Notes: generated by a model not told the origin, from the letters alone. A stretch of DNA of 64,000 nucleotides from Pseudomonas capsici (GCF_017165765.1 NZ_JAFGZD010000009.1:1-64000), one strand, 5' to 3'. Positions 27,184 to 36,427 are shown, counted from the first letter of the stretch. Numbers and translations are program-made.

Positions 27184-27202
27184 CGCGTTATCTACGGGTG
27201 TT

Positions 27203-27544
27203 TCATGCGTGCAGTCTTCTGATCTCCGCTGTGACTCCCCATCCTTCAACCTCACCATCCATCGGTGAGATCACGCTCTGGAAGTCCTGTTCGAAGTCGC
27301 CGATGCCGTCATAGGTGGCATACATCACCTTGCTCAATTGCAAGTGCCATGCACCGTCGTCACGCACCTTGATCTGGGTATTGATGGATTCACCACGAAA
27401 TTGTCCAGCAGCCTGCCGCGCCCGCTCCTCATCCGGGAAGACAGCATAGAACTCGATGGGGTAAGTACGGGCAAAATCAAAACCGCCTTCTTTCATGCGG
27501 CGCAGTACGTTACTGCTGATGTCCTCTTGATAGGCTGTGCTCAT
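27203..27544 (-). CDS. RraB-like ribonuclease E regulator family protein
   Basis: A 113-residue soluble protein of the RraB (regulator of ribonuclease activity B) fold. The diagnostic part is EFYAVFPDEERARQAAGQF followed by IKVRDDGAWHLQLSKVM, the strand-helix-strand pattern with the W-x-L/V segment. E. coli RraB binds the C-terminal scaffold of RNase E and alters degradosome composition; whether this distant Pseudomonas relative does so is not known. GGAGG is placed 8 bases before the ATG. The gene is monocistronic, with its own strong terminator. Confidence 0.8.
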   Translation of the reverse strand: MSTAYQEDISSNVLRRMKEGGFDFARTYPIEFYAVFPDEERARQAAGQFRGESINTQIKVRDDGAWHLQLSKVMYATYDGIGDFEQDFQSVISPMDGEVEGWGVTAEIRRLHA

Positions 27545-27788
27545 GAAACGTCCTCCTATGCAACGATAGATAGAGTTTCAACTCTTCCAGAACGAACACC
27601 TGGCTGGTGATCGTCACACGACAGTTAATCCGCAGTGGGGAATCAAGCATGAAGCTGACCAGACCGGATCTGTAGCAACCCGGTTTCGACATTGGGAGGC
27701 CGATGTATCAGCCTCGGTTGCAGAGTAGACCCAACTCGGGTCCGCTGCCAAGTCCCTGACAAAACAAGTCCTTGCAGGTGCAAATGAG

Positions 27789-28022
27789 TCATATTACTTC
27801 TGTAATGGAAATGATCTGCACGCTGTTGTGGTTCTTGAGGGTTTTGACGGTCGGCTCCTCTGTACGTCCCTCAAGGTCGTTGAGATCCAGCTCATCCGTG
27901 ACCGGAAACAGAATCGGACGCAGCAGGCGCGCCGCGACTTCCTCGCTTGGGCGTTCCTGTGAATCAATATAATGGCGCTGTTGCACGCCATCCTTATCGA
28001 GATACGAAATGGCCCACTGTTT
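27789..28022 (-). CDS. Conserved hypothetical protein, 77 residues
   Basis: A small soluble protein beginning MKQWAISYLDKDGVQQRHYI and continuing with PSEEVAARLLRPILFP. The opening strand-turn-strand and the following helix suggest a compact alpha/beta protein, but I do not recognise a named family. GGGAGGT lies 6 bases before the ATG at 28022; the open frame extends 21 bases further. It lies downstream of the LTA-synthase-like gene, separated from it by a terminator, so it probably has its own promoter in the intervening ~95 bp. Confidence 0.72.
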   Translation of the reverse strand, partial: KQWAISYLDKDGVQQRHYIDSQERPSEEVAARLLRPILFPVTDELDLNDLEGRTEEPTVKTLKNHNSVQIISITEVI

Positions 28023-28110
28023 CATCAATACCTCCCGAATCAAGCCAGAACGCTGGCTTACATGATCTGGACCTTTTTACGGCGGTATTCGTTCAAGAAA
28101 AATGCAGGCA

Positions 28111-28147
28111 AAAAGAAAGGCCCTCGCAACAGATGCAGAGGGCCTTT
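28111..28147 (-). terminator. Terminator of the LTA-synthase-like gene
   Basis: AAAGGCCCTC / GAGGGCCTTT arms (28116-28125 and 28138-28147) with a 12-base loop are followed by CTTTTT on the minus strand, 20 bases after the stop. Confidence 0.85.
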
Positions 28148-28166
28148 CCCGGTATAGCCAGCGGGA

Positions 28167-30260
28167 TCAGTTACGGTTCTTGCTGGCCTCTACACCGGCT
28201 GTGTTATCCAGCAGGCTCTTGGTGGCAGTCTGCAGGAAGCTTTCCAGCTTCTGCTTGAGCTCGGCCGTATCCGGAGCATCGGGAACCACTTCGGCATGCG
28301 GATTGGCACCCAGGGTATAGGTCATGACCTTGGCAGGCATTTCAGTAGGTTCGATCAGGATACGGTTGCCATGGATAATGGCCACCACCTGCTCGCTGCC
28401 CGACGGTTTGATCACACCAAAGCCCTTGTCGCCTTCAGGCAGGTTCAGCAGATCGCGTCCCCAGCACTGGTTACGGGTCTGACCACCCAGACGGCCCATG
28501 ATGGTCGGTACCACATCGACCTGGGTCCCCACGATGCTGCTGCGCTGGCCGAACTTTTCCTGCACGCCCGGCCCGATCAGCAGCAATGGCACGTTGAAAC
28601 GGCCCAGGTCCATTTCGGTCAGTTGCATCTTGTTGCCAAAACCATGGTCACCCAGCACGACGAACAAGGTGTTCTTGTAGTAAGGCTCTTTCTTGGCCTT
28701 CTCGAAGAATTGTCCCAGTGCCCAGTCGGAGTAACGCATGGCGGTCAAATGCTCATCCAGCGAACCATGCCCTGTAACGCGCTCCACCGGCAGGTTTTCC
28801 GGCAAGGCATAAGGCGTGTGGTTGGACAGGGTCTGCAGCAAGGCATAGAACGGCTTGCCGTTCTGCCGGGCTTTCAGTTCCTCGGCACCACGGTCGAACA
28901 TGTCCTGGTCGGAAACACCCCATGTAGGGTCGGAGAACACCGGGTTGACGAAGTCTTCACGACCGACAAAGTTGGTCATGCCCTGGTTGCTGAAGAAACC
29001 CGACTGGTTGTCCCAGGCAAAGTTGCCGTTGTAGACATAGACATCGTCGTAATTGCGCCCGGCGCTGAGCAGTTGCGGCAGACCCGACAGCTTGTGGCTG
29101 CCTTCGGGAGTCTGCATCAGGTACTCGAAGCCCGGCAGGTTCGGGAAGCACGCCATGGTGGCGAACATGCCCTGATGGGTGTGGGTACCGTTGGAGAAGA
29201 AGTGGTCGAACAGCAGACCTTCCTTGGACAATTTGTCGAAGTAAGGGGTGATGTTAGCCTTATCGCCCAGAGCGCCGACCGAGTGGCCAGCGAAGCTTTC
29301 CATCAGGATGACCACCACGTTGCGGATAGGCAGCGTGTTTTCCACAGGCGGCGTGAAGTCACGGCGTACTGCCGCGATATTCGGATCGATCAACCGGTCA
29401 TGGCTGGTCAGCAGCATGTCGCGAACGACCTGCTGCGCCTCAGGCTGAGGCAAGGTGGCTTTCCAGATATTGTCGCGGTCTTCGGACATGCGGCTCTTCG
29501 CAGCCGTAATCAGCGTCAGTGTGCCGTTGAGGCCCAGCTGGTTGGCGAAGTTCGACTCAGTGGTGTAGGCATCGCCCCAACGCAGCGGCGGGCCCTGACG
29601 CAAGGTGCCACGAGCGGAAATGACCGCGATGACCAGCACGACGAAGAACACGCCGACACGCATGTACCAGGGCGCAATCGCACGATTGCTGCCACTGCCG
29701 ACACTGAATTCGCGACGCGGACGAGTCACGCGATCGATGCCCTTGAACACCAGGCTCAACAACCAGGTGACCAGCGCCCACGCCAGCAGATAACGAACCA
29801 CCGGGAAACCGTACCAGAGCATGCTCAGAACGGTCTTCGGATCTTCCTTCACGTACTGGAACACCAGACCGTTCAGGCGCTGGTGGAACTCGCGATAGAA
29901 GTCCATTTCCATCAGGCCGAGGAACAGCGTGATGCTGCCGACCAGGGTCAGCCAGAACCGGAAGAAACCCCGTGCAGCCATGGCCCGGACACTGAACAGC
30001 GACAGCATCAGAGGAATGAGCAGGTAGATCGTCAGACGCAGGTCGAAACGCATGCCGTTGAACAAGGCTTCGATAAAGGTCGACGCTGGCGTCTCGCCAA
30101 TCATTTCACGGTTGTAGACCAGCAAGCCGATACGCAGCAGGGTGTACATCACCATCAGGGTCAGGCCGCTGAGCAGGATGTAGGCCAGATGTGATTTGAC
30201 GGTTGGGTGTTGCAAACGGGACAAAGCTTGCCGATGAATCTGGGCGTCCGTGTTAGCCAT
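28167..30260 (-). CDS. LTA synthase family sulfatase (phosphoglycerol/phosphoethanolamine transferase-like)
   Basis: A 697-residue inner-membrane protein with about five N-terminal membrane helices (to ~residue 190) and a large periplasmic alkaline-phosphatase-fold sulfatase domain. Visible sites are NVVVILMESFAGHSVGALG (~312, metal-binding Glu), NGTHTHQGMFATM with the candidate Thr nucleophile, and FVVLGDHGFGNKM (late Asp-His). Gram-negative relatives transfer phosphoglycerol to periplasmic glucans, and this one could do so or decorate another envelope polymer. The neighbouring spermidine synthase (speE) agrees with the P. aeruginosa PA1687-PA1689 order I recall. Orientation minus, with its own terminator. 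Confidence 0.9.
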   Translation of the reverse strand: MANTDAQIHRQALSRLQHPTVKSHLAYILLSGLTLMVMYTLLRIGLLVYNREMIGETPASTFIEALFNGMRFDLRLTIYLLIPLMLSLFSVRAMAARGFFRFWLTLVGSITLFLGLMEMDFYREFHQRLNGLVFQYVKEDPKTVLSMLWYGFPVVRYLLAWALVTWLLSLVFKGIDRVTRPRREFSVGSGSNRAIAPWYMRVGVFFVVLVIAVISARGTLRQGPPLRWGDAYTTESNFANQLGLNGTLTLITAAKSRMSEDRDNIWKATLPQPEAQQVVRDMLLTSHDRLIDPNIAAVRRDFTPPVENTLPIRNVVVILMESFAGHSVGALGDKANITPYFDKLSKEGLLFDHFFSNGTHTHQGMFATMACFPNLPGFEYLMQTPEGSHKLSGLPQLLSAGRNYDDVYVYNGNFAWDNQSGFFSNQGMTNFVGREDFVNPVFSDPTWGVSDQDMFDRGAEELKARQNGKPFYALLQTLSNHTPYALPENLPVERVTGHGSLDEHLTAMRYSDWALGQFFEKAKKEPYYKNTLFVVLGDHGFGNKMQLTEMDLGRFNVPLLLIGPGVQEKFGQRSSIVGTQVDVVPTIMGRLGGQTRNQCWGRDLLNLPEGDKGFGVIKPSGSEQVVAIIHGNRILIEPTEMPAKVMTYTLGANPHAEVVPDAPDTAELKQKLESFLQTATKSLLDNTAGVEASKNRN

Positions 30261-30535
30261 TTTTGTCAGGATCCGGTGGATTCAGGAGTTGAGTCGGATA
30301 TGCGAAACCTGCCGACCTGAAACAGGCGGGCAGCGCATGGGGGGCAGATATTACGTGATTGCCGTGTTTTTAGCGCTTGTCAGGGCGAGGCCCGGAATAA
30401 TCGCGCGCCATTTTCGACAAATGGGTGTGAAAAAATTGTTGTACGGCACTGACAAGCGCCAGACACCGTACCGTAATGGCTGACACACAGGCATGACCTT
30501 TGAAGGATTCAGGTCATGCCCGGGGCAGAAAAACC

Positions 30536-31396
30536 TCAATCGTTGCTGGGTTTGCTCACAGCCTGCAGCACGTATTGCGGCAAGGCGAACGCGCCGATGT
30601 GGATTTCCGGGTTGTAATAACGGGTAACAATACCGCTGCCGACAAAGCGCTGACGCAGGGTTTCCAGTGGCAGCTTGCGATAGGTGGTATTGGTAGAGCC
30701 CCAGGCGAAAGTCATCGCACCACCGATGTAAGTGGGGATTGCCGCCTGATAGAAATGCCAGTCCGCGAACAGGCCGTTCATGCGGCCAGCCGTGGTCTGA
30801 ACACCGCTCAACTGCATGAAAGGCGTACCGTTCTGAGTGACCAGGATGCCGTTTTCGTTCAGGCAACGATGACAGGCCTGATAGAAGTTTTCCGAGAACA
30901 GCACTTCACCCGGCCCGATCGGGTCGGTGGAATCGGAAATGATCACGTCGAACTTCTCTTCGGTGGTCGCGACGAAACGCATGCCGTCATCGATCACCAG
31001 GTTCAGGCGCGAGTCCTCGAAGGCACCGCTGGAGTGATTGGGCAGGAATTCCTTGCACATTTCCACGACCGTGGCGTCGATCTCGACCATGGTGATGTGC
31101 TCGACACTCATGTGCTTGGCAACTTCGCGCAGCATGCCACCATCGCCGCCACCGATGATCAGCACGCGCTTGGCAGCGCCATGAGCCAGGATCGGCACAT
31201 GGGTCAGCATCTCGTGGTAGATGAATTCATCGGCTTCGGTGGTCTGGATCACGCCATCCAGCGCCATTACCCGCCCCATGCGCGGGTTCTGGAAAATCAC
31301 CAGATGCTGATGTTCGGTACGGACTTCGTGCAGCATTTTTTCCATACGAAAGCGTTGGCCATAACCTTCGTACAACGTTTCCTGATAATCGCTCAT
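30536..31396 (-). CDS. speE: Polyamine aminopropyltransferase (spermidine synthase)
   Basis: A 286-residue cytoplasmic enzyme that transfers the aminopropyl group of decarboxylated SAM to putrescine, giving spermidine and methylthioadenosine. The signature [15 protein letters not shown] and the later [19 protein letters not shown] (catalytic Asp) are intact, with the N-terminal beta-hairpin [11 protein letters not shown]. The start at 31396 has GGGAGC seven bases upstream; the open frame extends 63 bases beyond. Methylthioadenosine made here is the substrate of the salvage pathway whose mtnC, mtnD and mtnB genes lie 5 kb away. Confidence 0.95.
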   Translation of the reverse strand: MSDYQETLYEGYGQRFRMEKMLHEVRTEHQHLVIFQNPRMGRVMALDGVIQTTEADEFIYHEMLTHVPILAHGAAKRVLIIGGGDGGMLREVAKHMSVEHITMVEIDATVVEMCKEFLPNHSSGAFEDSRLNLVIDDGMRFVATTEEKFDVIISDSTDPIGPGEVLFSENFYQACHRCLNENGILVTQNGTPFMQLSGVQTTAGRMNGLFADWHFYQAAIPTYIGGAMTFAWGSTNTTYRKLPLETLRQRFVGSGIVTRYYNPEIHIGAFALPQYVLQAVSKPSND

Positions 31397-31565
31397 GGGT
31401 AAGCTCCCGCTAAAGACTTGATGACAGGACGGCCGACCGCCCACAAGAAAGGCGCGCATTCTACGTTGCGAAAGATGACAGGTCGAACCTCATCACTGCA
31501 TGACCGCACACTTGATGATCCCGTCGCGGCCAGGGTCCGTCCCACAGCAGATAAAAACGGCCATC

Positions 31566-31757
31566 TCAGATACGGACATTGCCACGTGGCCCGGCAATCG
31601 CCCAGATAATCAGGCCCAATACCGGCAGCAACAGAATCAGCAGTATCCAGAGAATTTTCGCCCCGGTGCTGGCGCCACTCTTCAGTACGTTGATGATGGC
31701 CCAGATATCCAGAGCAAGAATGATCAAGCCGATCAGGCTATTGAAAGTGGAGCCCAT
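31566..31757 (-). CDS. PLDc_N-type small membrane protein
   Basis: A 63-residue protein with two membrane helices (LIGLIILALDIWAIINVL and ILWILLILLLPVLGLIIWAI) separated by KSGASTGAK and ending GPRGNVRI. This is the phospholipase D nuclease N-terminal (PLDc_N) mini-module without any catalytic domain. The ATG at 31757 is preferred; the longer open frame reads into unrelated sequence. It lies upstream of speE on the same strand, 170 bp away. No function beyond membrane insertion can be given. Confidence 0.8.
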   Translation of the reverse strand: MGSTFNSLIGLIILALDIWAIINVLKSGASTGAKILWILLILLLPVLGLIIWAIAGPRGNVRI

Positions 31758-31884
31758 GATGTTGTTCTCGATTGAGTAATGATGGAATAGAGAATAGTCA
31801 GCTTCATTGAACCATCCGCATATTTTCATGCTCGGAAACTGGGTCCGCTATCCTTTGAATCATGCTTTCAGACAGGTCGTCCTC

Positions 31885-32811
31885 ATGCAAACACCCCTGC
31901 AACCCCGCACACTCTGGGCCACATGGTCGGCTCAGTTACAGACCAGCCCGTTGGTAAGCCTGGGGTTCATTCTGGCGCTGGTCATCGTGTTGGGCCTGGG
32001 GGCGGCCAGTCTCTACAACGCCTTCTTCGGAACCAATCAAAGCAATCTGACCTACGCCCTGATCGGCGGTTCTGCTGGCTTCGGGGCCACGGCGCTGGGG
32101 GCGATCATGGCTGTCGCGTTTCGCAATATCAGCCAGCGTACTCAGGACATCATGCTCGGTTTCGCTGCCGGAATGATGCTGGCCGCCAGTTCCTTCTCAC
32201 TGATCTTGCCGGGGCTGGCGGCAGCCCGCGAGATTACCGGCAATGGCCCGTTCGCTGCGGCCACCGTGGTTTCCGGCCTGGGCCTTGGGGTACTGTTGAT
32301 GCTCGGCCTCGACCGTTTCACTCCCCACGAACACGAAAGCGTCGGCCGACAGGGGCCAGATTCCGACCGCATCAACCGGGTCTGGCTGTTCGTGCTGGCA
32401 ATCACCCTGCACAACCTGCCGGAAGGCATGGCCATTGGCGTCAGCTTTGCCGGTGGCGACATGAATGTCGGCATGCCCCTGACCACCGCCATTGCGATCC
32501 AGGATATTCCCGAAGGATTGGCAATTGCCCTGGCGTTGCGGGCCACCGGTCTCTCGGCATTCAAGGCCATGCTGGTGGCAATCGGCTCAGGTCTGATGGA
32601 GCCCCTGGGCTCGCTGATCGGCCTGGGGATTTCCAGCGGTTTTGCGATTGCCTATCCGCTGAGCCTCGGCCTGGCGGCAGGTGCGATGATTTTCGTGGTG
32701 TCCCATGAAGTCATCCCGGAAACCCATCGCAATGGTCACCAGACCTCCGCCACGCTGGGCCTGATGCTGGGCTTCGGGGTGATGATGTTCCTCGATACCG
32801 CCCTGGGTTAA
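31885..32811 (+). CDS. ZIP-family metal transporter
   Basis: A 308-residue inner-membrane transporter of the ZIP family for divalent metals such as zinc. The binuclear metal-site helices are clear: TLHNLPEGMAIGVSF (~168) and AIQDIPEGLAIALAL (~203), each with the x-x-PEG motif, with eight hydrophobic segments overall and a His-rich EHE loop between TM3 and TM4 (FTPHEHESVG). The start at 31885 has AGGT upstream; an open frame to 31807 adds a non-family extension. The stop shares a TTAA tetranucleotide with the convergent gene. Confidence 0.88.
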   Translation: MQTPLQPRTLWATWSAQLQTSPLVSLGFILALVIVLGLGAASLYNAFFGTNQSNLTYALIGGSAGFGATALGAIMAVAFRNISQRTQDIMLGFAAGMMLAASSFSLILPGLAAAREITGNGPFAAATVVSGLGLGVLLMLGLDRFTPHEHESVGRQGPDSDRINRVWLFVLAITLHNLPEGMAIGVSFAGGDMNVGMPLTTAIAIQDIPEGLAIALALRATGLSAFKAMLVAIGSGLMEPLGSLIGLGISSGFAIAYPLSLGLAAGAMIFVVSHEVIPETHRNGHQTSATLGLMLGFGVMMFLDTALG

Positions 32812-33332
32812 GCGTTGGCTTTCAGGGCCTGCAAGGACGATGCGGCATGGATGCCGACAGCAGCAGCCAGCTCCAGCACCCGCGCCTCATCACAGCCGTA
32901 GACCAGCACCGCCTGCAACTCGTCATCCAGCGGCTGGCTGAAATCCATAAGCACATAACCGCCCATCTCCTTGTTCATGCTGCTGAGCTGGATCTGGATA
33001 CGATTGAGGGCGGTCAGGGCTTCGGTCTTCGCCAGTTGCTTTGGCTTGATGTTGAAAGGTACGTCCTTGCCGAACGACTGCACGATCTGCTCGAACAGAT
33101 CCATGTAGGTATCCGCCTGGAACAGCACGGTTTCCGGCAGGCTACCGACTACCACCCACTCGCCCAGAGGGATGGGGAACGTATCGTCGTAGTTGATATC
33201 CGGATTGGCTGCCAGAAAGGCTTCGGGGTCCGCGTAAGCCTGAGCGGCTTCATCGGCGATGCCTGCGATCTCGTCTTCCCCCATGCAGCCCGAACTGATT
33301 TTGCTGATTAATTCAATGAGGGAGTCTTTCAT
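32808..33332 (-). CDS. Conserved hypothetical protein, 174 residues
   Basis: A soluble acidic protein, probably alpha/beta, beginning MKDSLIELISKISSG. It contains FPIPLGEWVVVGSLPETVLFQADTY-type beta-strand material and a terminal helix with AAAVGIHAASSLQALK. There is no signal peptide and I do not recognise the family. The gene ends within the last four bases of the convergent ZIP gene and is the downstream neighbour of the ankyrin gene on the same strand, 86 bp away, so the two could form a short operon. Confidence 0.78.
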   Translation of the reverse strand: MKDSLIELISKISSGCMGEDEIAGIADEAAQAYADPEAFLAANPDINYDDTFPIPLGEWVVVGSLPETVLFQADTYMDLFEQIVQSFGKDVPFNIKPKQLAKTEALTALNRIQIQLSSMNKEMGGYVLMDFSQPLDDELQAVLVYGCDEARVLELAAAVGIHAASSLQALKANA

Positions 33333-33418
33333 GGGGCAGATCCTGATAGAGGCAAAAAACGAGGCGCGCAGGATAGCGGGAAACGCTGCACACCTCTATC
33401 GATTCAGGACCAGCGCAC

Positions 33419-33949
33419 TCAAACCATCAGTTTGCTCAACTGAGCGGCAGTTTCCGTCGCTCCCATTGCCTGGGCTGCCGCGAGGGCGTTGACACCCTTG
33501 GCATCGCGGGCATGAGGGTTGGCCCCCTTGCCGATCAGGTAGTCGACGATTTCACTGCGATTGAACATCGCGGCCATCATCAAGGCTGTGCGACCGTCCG
33601 CCGAAGCGCCCTCCACGTCTGCGCCAGACTCGACCAGTATCTTGACGACCGCCAGATCGCCCTTGAACGCAGCACCGGCAATCGGGCTCTGGCCATTGTC
33701 ATTACGGATCTGCGGATCGGCCTTGTGTTCGAGCAGCACCCGCACGGCTTCCTGCTGGCCGTAATAACTGGCGAGCATCAGCAGCGTATCGCCCTTGTGA
33801 TTGCGAAGATTGACAGGCAGCCCTTTCTCCAGCAGCCGGCTCAACATCTGCGCATCGCCTTGCCGGGCGACTTCGAAGACCTGCTCGGCGAACTCGGCGG
33901 CTTCGTCATCGGTCATGGTTTTCGGGGCATTGGTGTTTGAATCGGTCAT
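33419..33949 (-). CDS. Ankyrin-repeat protein
   Basis: A 176-residue cytoplasmic protein of four to five ankyrin repeats. Repeat units are obvious: KGDTLLMLASYYGQQEAVRV, NGQSPIAGAAFKGDLAVVKI and DGRTALMMAAMFNRSEIVDY, each with the T/S-L-x-x-A-A and GAD/KAD turns. Ankyrin stacks bind partner proteins, and the partner is unknown. The start at 33949 has GAGGAAG seven bases upstream; the 52-codon open extension to 34105 is unlikely to be translated. There is no signal peptide, unlike AnkB of P. aeruginosa, so a catalase-linked role is not implied. Confidence 0.88.
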   Translation of the reverse strand: MTDSNTNAPKTMTDDEAAEFAEQVFEVARQGDAQMLSRLLEKGLPVNLRNHKGDTLLMLASYYGQQEAVRVLLEHKADPQIRNDNGQSPIAGAAFKGDLAVVKILVESGADVEGASADGRTALMMAAMFNRSEIVDYLIGKGANPHARDAKGVNALAAAQAMGATETAAQLSKLMV

Positions 33950-34247
33950 GGGTTTCTTCCTCAATGCCGCTATGGCGCTCGATACAGTGACCGCAAGTCT
34001 TGCCAGATGAGGGGGACAGGTCAAGCTATGCGTCCCATAGGAAAATATTCCCTCGCTCACACAGTGTTGTGACAACCAGCAAAATGCAGGATGCACGATG
34101 GCCATTCATGCAAATTGCACGACACATGAAAACCATCATATTCTCAAGACATTGATTTTAAATGATTTTTTTAAAATCAAACGCTGGCATGGACACTGCA
34201 ACAGTACTCACAAGTTTGTTATCCCGTGAGCAATGGAGCCGCTAGAC

Positions 34248-34526
34248 ATGTCTTTCATTCAAGAAAAATTCGCTTCCGTATTCTCCAGCTACACCGTGAC
34301 TACTCAGCCTCGACCTGACGGTGGTGTGCTCCTGACCCTGCGCGATAACGAAGGCAAACAGATCCGTCGTTCGATTTCCTACGCCCAACTGCACACGCCT
34401 GTTCAGCTTGAGTGGGTCATCAGCGCGATTCGCCGCGACTTGGCAGCCCAGGCCAGTGAATTGCCTGCAATCACGATGCTGCAGAGCCAGCACCGCTTCG
34501 ACCTGCCGACTTATCACACTCGCTGA
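34248..34526 (+). CDS. DUF3509-like small protein
   Basis: A 92-residue protein with the pattern QPRPDGGVLLTLRDNEGKQI followed by RRSISYAQL and a C-terminal helix WVISAIRRDLAA, which matches the Pseudomonas DUF3509 layout of a short beta meander plus helix. It is likely soluble; the function is unknown. GGAG lies about nine bases before the ATG at 34248. The gene is followed by a strong terminator that separates it from the convergent LuxR gene. The region upstream (33950-34247) is AT-rich and without features I can name. Confidence 0.75.
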   Translation: MSFIQEKFASVFSSYTVTTQPRPDGGVLLTLRDNEGKQIRRSISYAQLHTPVQLEWVISAIRRDLAAQASELPAITMLQSQHRFDLPTYHTR

Positions 34527-34606
34527 TCAACTGATTAAACGCTTTACACGCTGCACCCTTCATCCAGCCGCTGACTGCAATCGGCGGCCACCTCCTCCCT
34601 TGTTAT

Positions 34607-34640
34607 CCGCGAAAACATTCTTGTTCTCGCGGTTTTTTTT
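34607..34640 (+). terminator. Terminator of the DUF3509-like gene
   Basis: CCGCGAAAACA (34607-34617) and TGTTCTCGCGG (34622-34632) form a stem with one mismatch and a four-base loop, followed by eight T residues. It ends 3 bp before the stop of the convergent LuxR gene. Confidence 0.88.
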
Positions 34641-34642
34641 GC

Positions 34643-35365
34643 TCATTTGATCAGGCCTCGACACAGAGCCTCCCCTACCGCCTGAGCCCGATTGGCGACC
34701 CCCAACTTGCTGTAGATCATCTTGAAGTGATATTTGATCGTGGCTTCGGACACTTCACGGATCAAGGCGATTTCCCAGGCCGTCTTGCCATCCCGCGCCC
34801 ACTGCAGGATTTCCAGCTCCTTGGCCGTCAGGCCATGAGAACGGAATCGGGTTCCCTTGCCGACCGTATGCAGCACAGGCACCAGACTGCTCAGCAAATA
34901 TCGATCCTCGGTAGTCGTACCGCGCTGCATAGCGCTCAAGGTGCATATCGAAGTCACCCCGCTTACGCCTCGACAATGGCTGGAATAACCGTAGGACAGC
35001 GCTGGCAGCAATTGGCAGGCTTCGGCTGCCGCACTGTAGCAATCGGGGGCCTGATACTGTTTGAAGGCCTCGCGCCAATCGACAAATCCCAATGTATTGC
35101 GATAACAACGAATAACCGGATCCTCCGTCAGCAGGCGCTGGTTTCGATAGAGATCGGCCCAGATATCGTCGACATTGGAAGTGATGAGGGTCAGCAACAG
35201 CGAGCCCTTGAACTGATAGAACATTGCCCGCTCGCACCGGCACTCCTGCCTGAGCCACTGAAGTGCATTTTCGATAGCGACCTGACCATCGACCTCGGTA
35301 ATGCTGCTGACCATCTGCTCTATCAATAAACCCATCGTTTTATTTACTGTCCTGGCACTGCACAT
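34643..35365 (-). CDS. LuxR-family quorum-sensing regulator (LuxR solo)
   Basis: A 240-residue transcription factor with an N-terminal autoinducer-binding domain and a C-terminal GerE helix-turn-helix (LTAKELEILQWARDGKTAWE, then SEATIKYHFKMIYSKLGV). The residues that line the acyl-homoserine-lactone pocket of TraR/LasR are all present at the same spacing: W69, Y73, D82, P83 and W97, plus a Gly near 126. An N-acyl-homoserine lactone or a similar ligand is therefore plausible. No luxI-type gene is found within the window, so it is a LuxR solo here. The ATG has GGGAGC upstream. The target genes are unknown. Confidence 0.9.
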   Translation of the reverse strand: MCSARTVNKTMGLLIEQMVSSITEVDGQVAIENALQWLRQECRCERAMFYQFKGSLLLTLITSNVDDIWADLYRNQRLLTEDPVIRCYRNTLGFVDWREAFKQYQAPDCYSAAAEACQLLPALSYGYSSHCRGVSGVTSICTLSAMQRGTTTEDRYLLSSLVPVLHTVGKGTRFRSHGLTAKELEILQWARDGKTAWEIALIREVSEATIKYHFKMIYSKLGVANRAQAVGEALCRGLIK

Positions 35366-35701
35366 CGCTGCCGCTCCCGTTGCGCCCCCTCTCTTATGTA
35401 CAGTTGTTGTTTTTGATCAATCAGGGGGAATGACCGCCAGAACTTACACGAATAATTGCGTTTAAAAACGAGGGGTAAAACAAACAGGATTTATGCACAA
35501 ACAGACAGGCACGGGCCTACCTGAAAGTAAGACGGGGATGACAGATCAGAAAAAGAATGAAGGTTGCAGGCCCGTCGGAGGCGGCTTGCTGGTGACTTCA
35601 CGCTGTCGCCAGCAAGCTGCCTCCCACAGTCCGCTGACGAACTTGCAACCCTTGATGCAGACAGAGCCAATTCATTCGCGAAAAGCGATTGATGTCATTG
35701 C
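35366..35701. other. 336-bp interval between luxR and mtnC
   Basis: The gap holds the paired REP palindrome (35575-35626) and an AT-rich stretch next to the luxR start that presumably carries its promoter. No gene or lux-box-like 20-bp dyad is convincing. Confidence 0.5.
35575..35626. repeat. Inverted pair of REP half-sites
   Basis: TCGGAGGCGGCTTGCTGG (35575-35592) and CCAGCAAGCTGCCTCCCA (35609-35626) are imperfect inverted copies of the REP core seen at 23536. Together they form a BIME-like cruciform downstream of mtnC. Confidence 0.8.
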
Positions 35702-36385
35702 TCAGAATTTTTCGGGAGCAATCGCGGCAAAATCAGCCACGGATTCATGCCCCGGCAGCTCACCGCCCGCGCGCACCAGACCACATGTCGCCATGCCTGC
35801 CGCCCGTGCGGCATCGAGTTCTTCGACGATATCCGACAGAAACAGAATCTCTTCGGCCGGGCAGCCGATGGCGGCGGTAATGGTGCGATAGGATTGCTCC
35901 TCGCGCTTGGGGCCTGAAGTGGTGTCGAAATAGCCGCTGAACAGACCGGACAGATCGCCCGCCTGCGAACAACCGAAAATCAGTTGCTGAGCCTGGATCG
36001 AGCCCGAGGAATAAACATAAAGTTTATAACCCTCCCGATGCCAGCGCTGGAGTGCTTCGACGGCATCCAGGTAGACATGCCCCTTGAGTTGCCCGGCTTT
36101 ATAACCCTGCTCCCAGACCATGCCCTGCAAGGCCTTGAGCGGTGTTGCCTTGCGGTCCTGGGCAATCCAGCCGAGAAGAATCCCGATAACCCGCTCGACA
36201 TCGGCATCAGGTTCGTTGCTGTCCTGGCGCACGGCCTGCAACTGTGTCGCCACCGAGGGCTTTTCAGCGTTCTGGCGAACAAAATCGGGCAAATGCTTCG
36301 CGGCGAACGGGAACAGCACATCGAACACGAAACTCACTGCACTGGTGGTGCCTTCGATATCCGTGAGGATAACTTTGATGGACAT
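35702..36385 (-). CDS. mtnC: Acireductone synthase (enolase-phosphatase E1)
   Basis: A 227-residue HAD-family enzyme of methionine salvage. It enolises and dephosphorylates 2,3-diketo-5-methylthiopentyl-1-phosphate to acireductone. The first HAD motif is [19 protein letters not shown] (family-typical DxEGTT); the second, [16 protein letters not shown], carries the Ser; the fourth, [16 protein letters not shown], carries the Asp. The start at 36385 has AGGAG upstream; the open frame runs on through the REP region to 36538 and is not coding there. It follows mtnD on the same strand, separated by a REP element. Confidence 0.94.
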   Translation of the reverse strand: MSIKVILTDIEGTTSAVSFVFDVLFPFAAKHLPDFVRQNAEKPSVATQLQAVRQDSNEPDADVERVIGILLGWIAQDRKATPLKALQGMVWEQGYKAGQLKGHVYLDAVEALQRWHREGYKLYVYSSGSIQAQQLIFGCSQAGDLSGLFSGYFDTTSGPKREEQSYRTITAAIGCPAEEILFLSDIVEELDAARAAGMATCGLVRAGGELPGHESVADFAAIAPEKF

Positions 36386-36427
36386 CTGGGACGGGCTCCT
36401 GGATAAAAATGACAGATCGTCTGGCCT

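Larger units (their letters stand above)
26756..27202. other. 447-bp interval with two terminator hairpins and no clear gene
   Basis: The gap between the ATP-grasp start and the RraB-like 3' end contains a plus-strand terminator (27082-27109) and a minus-strand terminator (27144-27183), described separately. The remainder (26756-27080) holds no convincing ORF. It is moderately AT-rich and probably contains the promoter of the ATP-grasp operon. Confidence 0.5.

Noticed and set aside
27053..27268. 71-residue plus-strand frame crossing two terminators
   Set aside because: It reads through two strong hairpins and antisense into the RraB-like gene; no family resemblance.
28296..30194. 632-residue plus-strand frame
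   Set aside because: Antisense to the LTA-synthase-like gene, with low-complexity Gln/His-rich sequence.
34233..34247. Earlier ATG of the DUF3509-like gene
   Set aside because: Adds MEPLD without family support; GGAG fits the ATG at 34248 better.
35493..35891. 132-residue plus-strand frame over the REP region
   Set aside because: Contains translated REP palindrome and antisense mtnC; no ribosome-binding site.
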